64,000 nucleotides of DNA. Source: Nitrosomonas communis. GTDB lineage: Bacteria > Pseudomonadota > Gammaproteobacteria > Burkholderiales > Nitrosomonadaceae. Both the position numbers and the translations under genes were made by a program. The stretch covers positions 992,001 through 1,056,000 of the forward strand of contig NZ_CP011451.1 in the NCBI RefSeq assembly GCF_001007935.1. Reading direction: 5' to 3'. Below are positions 48,611 to 57,498 of this stretch, piece by piece (within the stretch, counting starts at the first letter, position 1; each line of letters starts with the position of its first letter). The notes under the pieces were generated by a model that was given only the letters and a program-made list of their open reading frames with translations, had not been told where the DNA came from and ran no database searches.

Positions 48611-49603
48611 AATGCGAATTAAGATCTAACTCTCAAAAAATTCCAAAAAAACAGAGCCGCAGCCAGCTTTCCAAAGACATGCACCATCAGTCCCTTATAA
48701 GAACGAACTTTGCTGGCACATTCAATGCCTGTTTTTTCTTCAATCCAGGCAAATAAGGCTTCAATCGGTTGCCGAACGCGAGATATCGCTGTAGACAACC
48801 ATTGATCCTGTGGTTCCAGATGGTGTTGCCCTGTTTGTTTTTTAACCGGTGTCAGGACAGTCAGATTCTGGGCTTGCCTGACCTCTTCGGCGTCTGGCCG
48901 TTGATAAGCTTTATCCCCATACAGTTCGTTGTTGTGCAATTGTGGCCGAATCTGATCAAATATCTTGCCATCATGATCGCTGGCGCCAGTCACACCGATA
49001 TACTCAGGGATCGGCAATGAGCCTGGTTGGCGGCTTCCTATGATATGAACCCGCACACCATGATAGTACAACTTCCTGGTTGAGCAGTAGCCTGAATCCG
49101 CCAACTCTTTCGCTACACACGCGTTAAACCGATGGCCTTGCCTGGCTAATATCACCGGAAATGAATCGATCAACCAAGCTTGCCCTAAGTTCTTGACTTC
49201 CTGTTCCTGCTGAATTAGTGCCAATAAGGGCGCAAACACATCAACCACCTGATTCAAGCGCTGAACATAAGCCACATAACCAGGAAGTCGTGGAAACCAA
49301 TCGCGTAAGTGGCGATCCGCATATTCGTAAATACCTTTGATTTCTCTATGCTTGTCCATTACACCGAACAGGAAGAGAGTAAGGACCTCTTCGTCACTAA
49401 AGCTTAAATCCGCGTAATTACTCATTCTTTGACTATGAATCCAAAGATTTTGCTGATAATGCTTGCAAACATGGAGATAAATCGTTATTAATCGGTTTTG
49501 CCAGTTCATTGGTTACTTTGATTGATTGAGGTTGGGTAGTGTCTTCCTCAATAGTTTAACGTTATTGATGAACTGGCTTCTATTTCAGCTCTTAATTCGC
49601 ATT
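48611..49603 (-). mobile_element. IS982-type element, complete copy
   Basis: The ends AATGCGAATTAAGATCTAAC and (reverse) AATGCGAATTAAGAGCTGAA are inverted repeats around one intact transposase. The left flank is IS copy C; the right flank is unrelated, so a deletion has followed insertion. Confidence 0.88.
48619..49509 (-). CDS. IS982-type transposase, intact
   Basis: The 296-residue DDE transposase includes WLIDSFPVILARQGHRFNAC (first Asp), YCSTRKLYYHGVRVHIIGSR, IFDQIRPQLHNNELYGDKAY (second Asp) and SRVRQPIEALFAWIEEKTGI (Glu). It is the only intact copy of the three in the window. The family name is by pattern (IS982 or related IS5-like). Confidence 0.87.
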   Translation of the reverse strand: MNWQNRLITIYLHVCKHYQQNLWIHSQRMSNYADLSFSDEEVLTLFLFGVMDKHREIKGIYEYADRHLRDWFPRLPGYVAYVQRLNQVVDVFAPLLALIQQEQEVKNLGQAWLIDSFPVILARQGHRFNACVAKELADSGYCSTRKLYYHGVRVHIIGSRQPGSLPIPEYIGVTGASDHDGKIFDQIRPQLHNNELYGDKAYQRPDAEEVRQAQNLTVLTPVKKQTGQHHLEPQDQWLSTAISRVRQPIEALFAWIEEKTGIECASKVRSYKGLMVHVFGKLAAALFFWNFLRVRS

Positions 49604-49660
49604 GTAGAAAAATATTTCACAATGCTGCCAAGTTTATGCTGTGGCCAAATACATGTTTAC

Positions 49661-50098
49661 TTAGGAAGACATAGAATTGAATTGAGCAGCGAGATCTTCT
49701 AACAATTTTATATACATATCGTTCATAAATTTTATGGCCTCTGTTTCATTTGATTCCCATCTGCCGCTCCATTCCACAAATGTTTTTCCCTCTGAAGTAA
49801 TCGGTAATAGATGTAGATCACCTACATAGTTACGAATGTTTTCTGGAGAAATAGGAGGAGGTGCATTATCAATGGAATAGGTAATACGATGATCTAATGA
49901 ACTATAAGCAATTAATGTATCTAAGAAACTCCCGTTCAAAAGCCGCTTTGCACCGACAGATGTTCCTCCCATGCTTCCCACGTTCTCACACTGCTTTATG
50001 ATAGATGGTGCCCACGAGAAATCATGAAAATCTGAGATACGCTTCCATACCACCTCAATGGGTGCGTTAATAACAATAGAGTTATAGACACTAGGCAT
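49661..50098 (-). CDS. SRPBCC family protein
   Basis: The 145-residue protein starts MPSVYNSIVINAPIEVVWKR with DFHDFSWAPSI soon after, the typical start of polyketide-cyclase/START-like (SRPBCC) ligand-binding proteins. LLPITSEGKTFVEWSGRWES lies in the C-terminal half. The start at 50098 fits the family; an ATG six codons upstream is possible. The ligand is unknown. It is a surviving host gene between two IS clusters. Confidence 0.82.
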   Translation of the reverse strand: MPSVYNSIVINAPIEVVWKRISDFHDFSWAPSIIKQCENVGSMGGTSVGAKRLLNGSFLDTLIAYSSLDHRITYSIDNAPPPISPENIRNYVGDLHLLPITSEGKTFVEWSGRWESNETEAIKFMNDMYIKLLEDLAAQFNSMSS

Positions 50099-50422
50099 TA
50101 TAAAAGTCCATCCCATTTCATGTAATAATTGGATGATATATCACTTTGCCAAGAATAATTCAGGCTCGTTCTATATAAATGATATGCGTACCGGTTTGAT
50201 CATAATATCAAGTTACGATGGGTAATGTTTTTATCTTTGCTTTCTATTTCATACTTTCATTTTACCAAATGATAAACTTAATATTTGGGAGTACATATCA
50301 CGTTTTGTTATTTCCTGTATTAAATAGAAACTTCTACTTTCTATAATTTATATCTTTTTTATTACTTTCTTCCATTATTAAGAGGTTATTTCTTATCTAG
50401 TGCGAAAGAGAGCTGGTCTAAA
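50099..50422. other. Intergenic region
   Basis: About 320 AT-rich bases hold no gene. They end with TAAA (50419-50422), the target duplication of the IS5 element. Confidence 0.5.
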
Positions 50423-50472
50423 GGGCACCTCTTTCAAGAAACAAATGTAACACAATGGTTTTACAGCAAATA

Positions 50473-51804
50473 TTAAGTAGCCTCAGGAACAGGGGTAAGA
50501 TTAAACCCCAGCTTCCGAGCGCGAACAGTCAGATGATGCAACACGCGTTGACGATATCGCTCCTCATAGTACTCCTGCCCTTTATCGACGTACTCGGTTC
50601 CTTTCGTTAGCATCGTGTAGATCAAGCGCGCCAGTTTGTGTGCTGTCGCTGTGATTGCCTTTGCCTTGTCGAGTCTGCCACATAATCTTCTGTAATAGGC
50701 ACCCAGTGCAGACTGGCTGGATTTCAATGAAACTGCCGCCATGCGCAGTGCCTGAGCCGCACGGTTCGCTGTGCGCTTGCTTGCCCCCGATAGCACTTTT
50801 CCGCCCGATATCTTTGTTCCAGGACACAACCCAAGCCACGAGGCAAACTGCTTCGCACTCTTGAACCTGCTCATGTCAGCGCCCACTTCACTCAGGACTT
50901 TCATCGCAGTCATCACTTCGATGCCGTCAATTCGCGTCAAATCAACCCCACACATGCCAATCAGATGGGCACGCAAATCAAATTTGGGAGCGTTCTTGAC
51001 ATTGGAGCGGCGCTTCTTCTGGCAGATCTCTACCTTGTGCACCTGAAGTGCCGCCAGCATGGTTTCAAGCTGCCGGTCACATTCGGTGAGTCGTTCGCTG
51101 TAGGCGTCATAGAGTGACATCGCTTGCTTGAGTGCAAACAGGTGTTCTTCCCGCCAATTCCCGACTAACGATTTCTCAATCTCGTCTTTGCCAGCCCGGA
51201 TGCGATTGCTCTTGAGATTCGCCAGGATGTGCCCATCTCTCTCACCAGTAATGATGGCACGAACGATCTTTTGACCGGTTTCGCCCACAATATCCGAAAT
51301 CACGTTCGCCAATTGTATGTTCATTTGCGCCAGAGCCTTTTGCATATGTTGCACATGTCGCGCCTGATAACGGATCAGCATATCGCGTTGACGAGATATG
51401 GCTCGTAGTGCACATATCTCATCTTTCGGACGGAATGCGCCAGACATCAACCCAAAGCTCATCAGTTGCTGTAACCATTGGCAGTCCAGTACATCCGACT
51501 TCCGGCCAGAAACATTTCTAACGTGCCGCGCATTTACTAGATACACAGTCAGCCCGCGCGACTCCAAAAGTTCATACAGTGGAATCCAGTATACCCCCGT
51601 CGATTCCATTGCCACAGTGTCAATTTCACAGGCCTCTAACCAGTCCGCTAAACCATTCAGGTCTGCGGTGAAACTCTTGAATTCCCTTACCGGCTTGTTA
51701 TCTCGATCCGGCGGTACCGCCACAAAATGGCTCGCAGAGCCAATATCAATCCCCGCTGCATTCGGATGGATTAACTCCAATTTACTTTGCTTGAACTTTG
51801 CCAT
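50473..51804 (-). CDS. IS110 family transposase, copy 2
   Basis: This 443-residue DEDD transposase is the twin of that at 23376-24707, with changes such as Arg to Gln near the N-terminus, SFGLLSG to SFGLMSG, SLIGN to SLVGN, and EVTTA to EVMTA. All catalytic motifs (GIDIGSASH, AMESTGVYW, KSDVLDCQWL) are retained. The ATG at 51804 follows TGGAGGATGTC. Confidence 0.95.
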   Translation of the reverse strand: MAKFKQSKLELIHPNAAGIDIGSASHFVAVPPDRDNKPVREFKSFTADLNGLADWLEACEIDTVAMESTGVYWIPLYELLESRGLTVYLVNARHVRNVSGRKSDVLDCQWLQQLMSFGLMSGAFRPKDEICALRAISRQRDMLIRYQARHVQHMQKALAQMNIQLANVISDIVGETGQKIVRAIITGERDGHILANLKSNRIRAGKDEIEKSLVGNWREEHLFALKQAMSLYDAYSERLTECDRQLETMLAALQVHKVEICQKKRRSNVKNAPKFDLRAHLIGMCGVDLTRIDGIEVMTAMKVLSEVGADMSRFKSAKQFASWLGLCPGTKISGGKVLSGASKRTANRAAQALRMAAVSLKSSQSALGAYYRRLCGRLDKAKAITATAHKLARLIYTMLTKGTEYVDKGQEYYEERYRQRVLHHLTVRARKLGFNLTPVPEAT

Positions 51805-52057
51805 GACATCCTCCATTATCTCTATTGGAATGTCGCGCTGGTTCAGGTACGTCGTTGTACTCACTCTTTCAAACGGGATGTCCGTTGCCACGGACTCACC
51901 AATGTCGCCGACGTGACCCATGACCACGCTAAAAAACGGGCGGATTAGCACCAGTGATGTGTCGGTCTTCTCCAGCGCGACATTCCAACTTTACTCCTCA
52001 AGCTCTGACGCCGCTTGTTTCTTCTGCGCGCCTTGCCGCCTCTAGCGGATTACTACG
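51805..52057 (-). ncRNA. Candidate IS110 bridge RNA region, copy 2
   Basis: The 253-base noncoding end upstream of the transposase is the location used by IS110 elements for the bridge RNA. It differs from copy 1 by very few bases. Not folded here. Confidence 0.5.
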
Positions 52058-52194
52058 CTAAAAATACCTAAAAAAAGCAAATCAATTCAACCAGGAGGGC
52101 AATTTCACTTGATTCTCAAAGTTTTTCTGTCCAATAATTAAATTTTTCTAAATTCAAGGTGATTCGGGTTGTTATCTTCTCGTTTTTGCTCCCT

Positions 52195-53256
52195 TTAAGC
52201 CATTTCGGGCGCACTAACCCTATCGAAACTGAAATACCCTTTTCGAATCAGCGTCGCTACACGCTTGATGTTATAGACGAGGTTGAGTAAGCCTATTTGT
52301 ACTTTTGCTCTCCCATAACCTATGGTACGAATCGTGATTCCGCCCAGTTCATTCGTCATCGAACCAAACACATGCTCGACTCGTGCACGCACCCGTGATT
52401 TCTCTTTGTTACTGGATTTTTGTGCTTGCGTGAGGGGATGATTGCGAGCGCCTTTTTCGTGAATCTGACTCGTGTATTTTGAGGTGACCAGACTTTCTTC
52501 CTGTGCATTGCTGCGGTATGCTGAGTCCGCATAAATATCTGCGCCTCCCACTTCAGGGGATTGCAGCACTTCTTCCAAAACCTGACTGTCATGAATTTGC
52601 GCTGAAGTAACTTCCCATGTGGTTATCAGCTTGGTATCGCGATCCATATTGACGTGATCTTTGTAACCATAAAACGATTCGCTGTTCTTCTTCGTCCAAC
52701 GCGCATCAATGTCTTTTTGCGCCAGTTTGTGGGGATTCTGTCCCCATTCAATCGGAACGGCATCTTCTTTAATCATCTTGTTTTCTTCACGTGTATTGCG
52801 TTGTTTAGGCACACTCACAAAGGTCGCATCAATGATCTGACCTGACTTCAGTTCTACCTCCAACTCTCGTAAACATTCATCGAATCTTGCAAACAGACGA
52901 TCCATCAGATGGTTCTCTTTCAACTCTTCCCGGAACGACCACATGGTCTTTGCGTCAGGCACTACCCCTGCCAGACCAAGTCCCAAAAACCGCATGAAAC
53001 TCAACCGGTCCCGGACTTGATACTCCAGCCGATCATCCGACAGATTATTCATTCTTTGTAATACCAGCATTTTGAATAGCATCACCCGATCAAAGGGTTT
53101 GCGGCCTGCTTCACTTTTCCGGGGCTTCATCGTTGTCTCTGCAAGAAGATCAGCGAATAGATTCCAATCGATTATGCGATTCAGCTCTTCAAGCGGATCA
53201 TTTAACTTACTTAGCTGAGCATATCGATTGTCAAGGTCAAAAAAACCGAGTTGCAT
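52195..53256 (-). CDS. IS5 family transposase
   Basis: The 353-residue DDE transposase contains FDRVMLFKMLVLQRMNNLSD, GQIIDATFVSVPKQRNTRE (first Asp), VGGADIYADSAYRS (second Asp) and RVRARVEHVFGSMTNELGGI (Glu). It is intact and of normal length. IS110 copy 2 lies downstream, between this gene and the left terminal repeat, so it does not touch the coding sequence. Confidence 0.93.
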   Translation of the reverse strand: MQLGFFDLDNRYAQLSKLNDPLEELNRIIDWNLFADLLAETTMKPRKSEAGRKPFDRVMLFKMLVLQRMNNLSDDRLEYQVRDRLSFMRFLGLGLAGVVPDAKTMWSFREELKENHLMDRLFARFDECLRELEVELKSGQIIDATFVSVPKQRNTREENKMIKEDAVPIEWGQNPHKLAQKDIDARWTKKNSESFYGYKDHVNMDRDTKLITTWEVTSAQIHDSQVLEEVLQSPEVGGADIYADSAYRSNAQEESLVTSKYTSQIHEKGARNHPLTQAQKSSNKEKSRVRARVEHVFGSMTNELGGITIRTIGYGRAKVQIGLLNLVYNIKRVATLIRKGYFSFDRVSAPEMA

Positions 53257-53408
53257 GGTGAGGACTCATATCGGGGAGCATAATCTCATTATTATACATT
53301 TGAAACAACGTGTTATCCTGGACAAATCAAGAAAATACTACTTTCTCCTAACGCGCCTCATTTTATAGCTTGAATTTTTAGAGGTGCCCTAAAATAGTTA
53401 GATTCTCT

Positions 53409-54297
53409 CAGAAACTGTTTGGAAACTCCTGTTTTATGTCAAGCGCCTCAACATAATGCGGGTCATGGCGATGTAAACCCAGGATTCATCCGTCCGGGTG
53501 AGGCGCTCATAGCTTTTACTAAGCCTAAGCCTGCGTGAATGGTTCAGCCAGCCAAAAGTACGCTCGACTACTCAGCGACGAGGCAATAGCACAAATTTCC
53601 TGGCTTCCCTGGGGCCCAACACCACCTCGAAACAGAATTTAAACCGTTGTGCGACCCAGGCTACTAAACGCCCGCCATAGCCACCATCCACCCAAATACT
53701 CCTCAATTTTTTGCATTCTCCCGACAGGTAATGCAACAAGCAGGCGAGCACCGTCACGATCCTGCACACTGGCAGCAGTCACTGCCACCATCAACAGTAA
53801 CCCCAGTGTGTCTACCAGAATGTGGCGTTTACGACCATGGATCTTCTTACCTGCATCGAAACCACGTTGCCCAGGAACTGCACTACATTTGACGCTTTGA
53901 CTGTCCAGGCAGCCTGCCGTCGGCGTTTATGTCGGCCACATTTTTCTCGCAAGCGAGAGCGCAATAAATGATGAAGACGTTTCCATGTCCCGTTATAGGA
54001 CCAGCGGTAGAAATAGTAATAAACTGAGCTCCAGACCAGGAATTCACGAGGCAATTGTCGCCATTGACAACCTGTTTTTAGAACATACAAAATCGCATTT
54101 ACCACCTGACGCATACTCAACTCTCGTGGCCTTCCCACGGCTGATACTGGCAGATGGGGTTTCAAATAACGCCATGCTCCATCACTCAGGTTGCTCGGAT
54201 AACGTTCCTTTCGTTTTTTGTTGATTCATGATGTTGCTTACTAATAGCAAAAAGACGCTACATTAACCCAGAATTCACAATTTCCAAACGGTTTCTT
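53409..54297 (-). mobile_element. IS5-type (IS427-like) element, decayed
   Basis: The terminal repeats AGAAACTGTTTGGAAA (left) and, reversed, AGAAACCGTTTGGAAA (right) bound a broken transposase. It lies inside, or fused to, IS701/IS4-like copy D. Confidence 0.82.
53437..54232 (-). pseudogene. IS5-type transposase, several frameshifts
   Basis: The readable parts in order are YPSNLSDGAWRYLKPHLPVS, MRQVVNAILYVLKTGCQWRQ, REFLVWSSVYYYFYRWSYNG, a broken catalytic region, VDGGYGGRLVAWVAQRFKFC and ERTFGWLNHSRRLRLSKSYE with the end TRIMLRRLT. At least three indels or stops separate them. Confidence 0.82.
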
Positions 54298-54995
54298 AGA
54301 GTGATGCACAAACCGATCCAGTTCTGTGATGTAACGACACGGCAAGTCAAGCGTGCCAGCGTGGCGACTCAAAAATGAACTGATGCGACAGATGTTAAAT
54401 ACCTGTGTGCTGAATGCGATAAAGTTTCGTTATATCCTGATGGATAACTGGTTTGCGTCGCAAGAGAACTTTGAATTTATTTTGAAGAAAAAGAAGCACT
54501 TTATTGCTGCATTAAAAGACAATCGTCTGGTGGCGCTCAGTCGGGAAGACAAGAAACAAGGGCGCTTTGTACGGATCAGTGAACTGGGTTTAACGGATAA
54601 GCAAGCGGTGCGCGGCTGGCTGAGGGGCTTCGAACAGGAAGTGCTGTTAGTGCGGCAAATCTTTACAAACAAAGACGGCAGCACCGGTTGGTTGAATCTG
54701 GTGTGCAGTGATTTGACGTGCGATGGCGAATACGCCGCAACAATCTACCAGAAATGGTGGAAAGTTGAAGAATTTCATAAGTCTCCAAAATCCAATGCGG
54801 GATTGCGAAATCGCCAACCCGTACGGTAACCACGCAGAACAACCGTGTTTTCATGGCCATCTATGCCGTGTTCAAACTGGAATGCTTGAAGATCAAACAC
54901 AAGGCCAATCATTTGCATTGCGAGCAAAACTTTTCATTAAAGCCAATCAGATAGCCTATACTGAATTGAAAAAATAAAGATCGCGTAACATCAGT
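54298..54995 (+). pseudogene. IS701/IS4-like transposase, copy D, 5'-truncated
   Basis: The sequence picks up mid-gene (CDVTTRQVKRASVATQK, then shifted frame NELMRQMLNTCVLNAIKFRY) and reads IFTNKDGSTGWLNLVCSDLT and KVEEFHKSPKSNAG before another shift. It ends at the right terminal repeat GCGTAACATCAGT. It is closest to copy A, including the shift at SVATQK/NELM. The 5' half is missing beyond the IS5-type element. Confidence 0.85.
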
Positions 54996-55729
54996 TCCTA
55001 AGACCCTTTGGTGGTCGTTATCGAGTATATAACGCATCTATTACGGTACCATCCATTGGAGCCGTCTCGATAGGAAGCCAACTTGTTGTTACATCACCTG
55101 TAATCTTGATAGCGTTCACAGGAAATTCTTCAAGACATCCATCTTCTTTCTGAACTATTCCATAAACTAAATTTGGCTCTATATGAATTTTAGTGGGTAT
55201 GGCATTATTGAATAATGAATAATGGAACCTTGTTTAGTCTGGCTTTAGGCCTTCAGTCTCCTTGGGAAGTTAAAGAAATAAAGTTTGTTCATGCTGAATC
55301 AAAGCGAAAAGAGTTACACCTACAGATTGGTTTTGCAGTAGGGACACGATTTGCAGATGAGGCAGGAAATCTTTGTGGTGTTTATGACACAGTGGAGCGG
55401 ACATGGCAGCACCTTAACTTCTTTGAGCATACTTGTTATTTGCATTGCGCGGTTCCCCGCATTACAACATCGTCAGGTAAGGTAGTTAATGTAGCGGTAC
55501 CGTGGGCACGTGCCAACAGTGGTTTTACCTTGTTGTTTGAAGCCCTGGCTTTAGCGATGATTGAACGGGAAATGCCGGTCAATCGAGTTGCTGAGCTAAT
55601 GCAAGTCAATCCACAACGCATCTGGACGATATTCAACCATTGGGTAGGCAAAGCGTTGCGTGCAGATGATCCTTCTGCTATCAGCCAGCTGGGTATCGAT
55701 GAAACCTCTACGCGCAAAGGGCACAACTA

Positions 55730-55783
55730 TAGCATGTCCCCTATAAATTGATTATATAGCATGTCCCCTATAAATTGATTATA
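55730..55783 (+). repeat. Tandem duplication of the IS630 left end
   Basis: A 27-bp unit starting TAGCATGTCCCCTATAAATT is present twice in a row. Each unit contains the whole left terminal repeat of the IS630 element. Confidence 0.95.
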
Positions 55784-56640
55784 ATTTACAGATGACCTAT
55801 CCGATATTATTTCGCCATAAAGTATTATCCGTTCGTGAGAAGGAGAACCTCTCAATCGCGCAAGTGGCCAAGCGTTTTGGTGTAGGGGTCGCCAGCGTGA
55901 TGCGTTGGATCAAAACTCCCGATCCCAAGACCACCCGCAACAAACCTGCCACCAGGATCAACATGGAAATGTTGGCGCAGGACATCAAGAATTATCCGGA
56001 CGCGTATCAGTACGAGCGCGCCAAACGGTTGGGTGTCAGCAAGCAAGGCATTAACCATGCTTTAAAGCGTCTGGGCGTGACTTATAAAAAAAAGCCTGTG
56101 TCACCCCAAAGCCAGCGAAAAAGAGCGGCGTATCTTCCAGCAAAAAATTGAAGACTATGAGCGAGCAGGCCGCGTTATCGTCTACCTTGATGAAAGCGGC
56201 TTTGCGCACGACATGCCACGCACGCATGGCTATGCGCCAGTGGGTGAGCGCGTCCATGGCGTAAAAGACTGGCATGCACGAGGTCGAACCAATGTGATTG
56301 GCGCCCTGATCGGAAAGACGCTGCTGACTATAAGTCTGTTCATCGCCAATATCACCGCTGACATTTTCTATGCGTGGATAACGCAGGACCTGTTGCCTAA
56401 ACTTTTGCCCGCTTGCGTGATTGTCATGGACAACGCAACCTTTCATAAACGGCAGGATATCCAAACCGCCATTGCCAATGCCGGGCATACACTTGAATAC
56501 CTGCCGCCTTATTCCCCTGACTTAAATGACATTGAACCCAAATGGGCTCAGGCCAAAGCCATCAGAAAAAAGGAAGGTTGTTCCATCGAGCAGCTCTTTG
56601 CCGCTTATGAAATTTAAATCATTTTATATGGGATCTGCTA
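55757..56640 (+). mobile_element. IS630 family element, copy c
   Basis: The left end TAGCATGTCCCCTATAAATT and right end (reverse) TAGCAGATCCCATATAAAAT bound one transposase. It is directly followed by copy d, which has no left repeat of its own. Confidence 0.9.
55792..56617 (+). pseudogene. IS630 transposase, copy c, one-base frameshift
   Basis: The gene is identical to copy d except for a few bases. At about 56084-56091 it has eight A's where copy d has seven, which shifts the frame after GVTYKKK. The rest reads on in the next frame (GRVIVYLDESGFAHDMPRTH, VIVMDNATFHKRQDIQTAIA, YLPPYSPDLNDIEPKWAQAK) to 56617. Restoring one base would restore the protein; the catalytic Glu of YLDES is present here but is Lys in copy d. 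Confidence 0.9.
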
Positions 56641-57498
56641 TAATTTACAGATGACCTATCCGATATTATTTCGCCATAAAGTATTATCCGTTCGTGAGAA
56701 GGAGAACCTCTCAATCGCGCAAGTGGCCAAGCGTTTTGGTGTAGGGGTCGCCAGCGTGATGCGTTGGATCAAAACTCCCGATCCCAAGACCACCCGCAAC
56801 AAACCTGCCACCAGGATCAACATGGAAATGCTGGCGCAGGACATCAAGAATTATCCGGACGCGCATCAGTACGAGCGCGCCAAACGGTTGGGTGTCAGCA
56901 AGCAAAGCATTAATCATGCTTTAAAGCGTCTGAGTGTGACTTATAAAAAAAGCCTGTGTCACCCCAAAGCCAGCGAAGAAGAGCGGCGTATCTTCCAGCA
57001 AAAAATTGAAGACTATGAGCGAGCAGGCCGCGTTATCGTCTACCTTGATAAAAGCGGCTTTGCGCACGACATGCCACGCACGCATGGCTATGCGCCAGTG
57101 GGTGAGCGCGTCCATGGCGTAAAAAACTGGCATGCACGAGGTCGAACCAATGTGATTGGCGCTCTCATCGGAAAGACGCTGCTGACCATAAGTCTGTTCA
57201 TCGCCAATATCACCGCTGACATTTTCTATGCGTGGATAACGCACGACCTGTTGCCTATACTTCTGCCCGCTTGCGTGATTGTCATGGACAACGCAACCTT
57301 TCATAAACGGCAGGATATCCAAACCGCCATTGCCAATGCCGGGCATACACTTGAATACCTGCCGCCTTATTCCCCGGACTTAAATGACATTGAACCCAAA
57401 TGGGCTCAGGCCAAAGCCATCAGAAAAAGGGAAGGTTGTTCCATCGAGCAGCTCTTTGCCGCTTATGAAATTTAAATCATTTTATATGGGATCTGCTA
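56641..57498 (+). mobile_element. IS630 family element, copy d (left repeat missing)
   Basis: Copy d starts at TAATTTACAG directly after copy c and ends GGATCTGCTA before TATGTCACGG of the ISL3 gene. The 27-bp left end is absent. Confidence 0.9.
56651..57475 (+). CDS. IS630 transposase, copy d, full-length frame
   Basis: The 274-residue protein has an HTH (SVREKENLSIAQVAKRFGVG) and a DDE domain: VIVYLDKSGFAHDMPRTHGY (first Asp), CVIVMDNATFHKRQDIQTAI (second Asp) and YSPDLNDIEPKWAQAKAIRK (third acidic site). The frame depends on a seven-A run at 56943-56949. It is the only open copy of four in the window. The Lys in YLDKSG, where copy c has Glu, may affect activity. Confidence 0.92.
   Translation: MTYPILFRHKVLSVREKENLSIAQVAKRFGVGVASVMRWIKTPDPKTTRNKPATRINMEMLAQDIKNYPDAHQYERAKRLGVSKQSINHALKRLSVTYKKSLCHPKASEEERRIFQQKIEDYERAGRVIVYLDKSGFAHDMPRTHGYAPVGERVHGVKNWHARGRTNVIGALIGKTLLTISLFIANITADIFYAWITHDLLPILLPACVIVMDNATFHKRQDIQTAIANAGHTLEYLPPYSPDLNDIEPKWAQAKAIRKREGCSIEQLFAAYEI

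Larger units (their letters stand above)
50431..52059 (-). mobile_element. IS110 family element, copy 2
   Basis: The 1627-bp element is almost identical to 23334-24960. It sits inside the left terminal repeat of the IS5 element; CT is found at both junctions (50431-50432 and 52058-52059). Restoring the site gives GGGCACCT-CT-AAAAATACCT. Confidence 0.95.
50423..53389 (-). mobile_element. IS5 family element split by IS110 copy 2
   Basis: The ends GGGCACCT (50423-50430) plus CTAAAAAT (52058-52065), and on the right reversed GGGCACCTCTAAAAAT (53374-53389), are identical 16-bp inverted repeats once IS110 is removed. TAAA flanks both sides (50419-50422 and 53390-53393), a 4-bp target duplication. 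The IS5 element itself is about 1340 bp. Confidence 0.92.

Noticed and set aside
53572..54165. Two separate small genes in the IS5-type element
   Set aside because: They are pieces of one frameshifted transposase.
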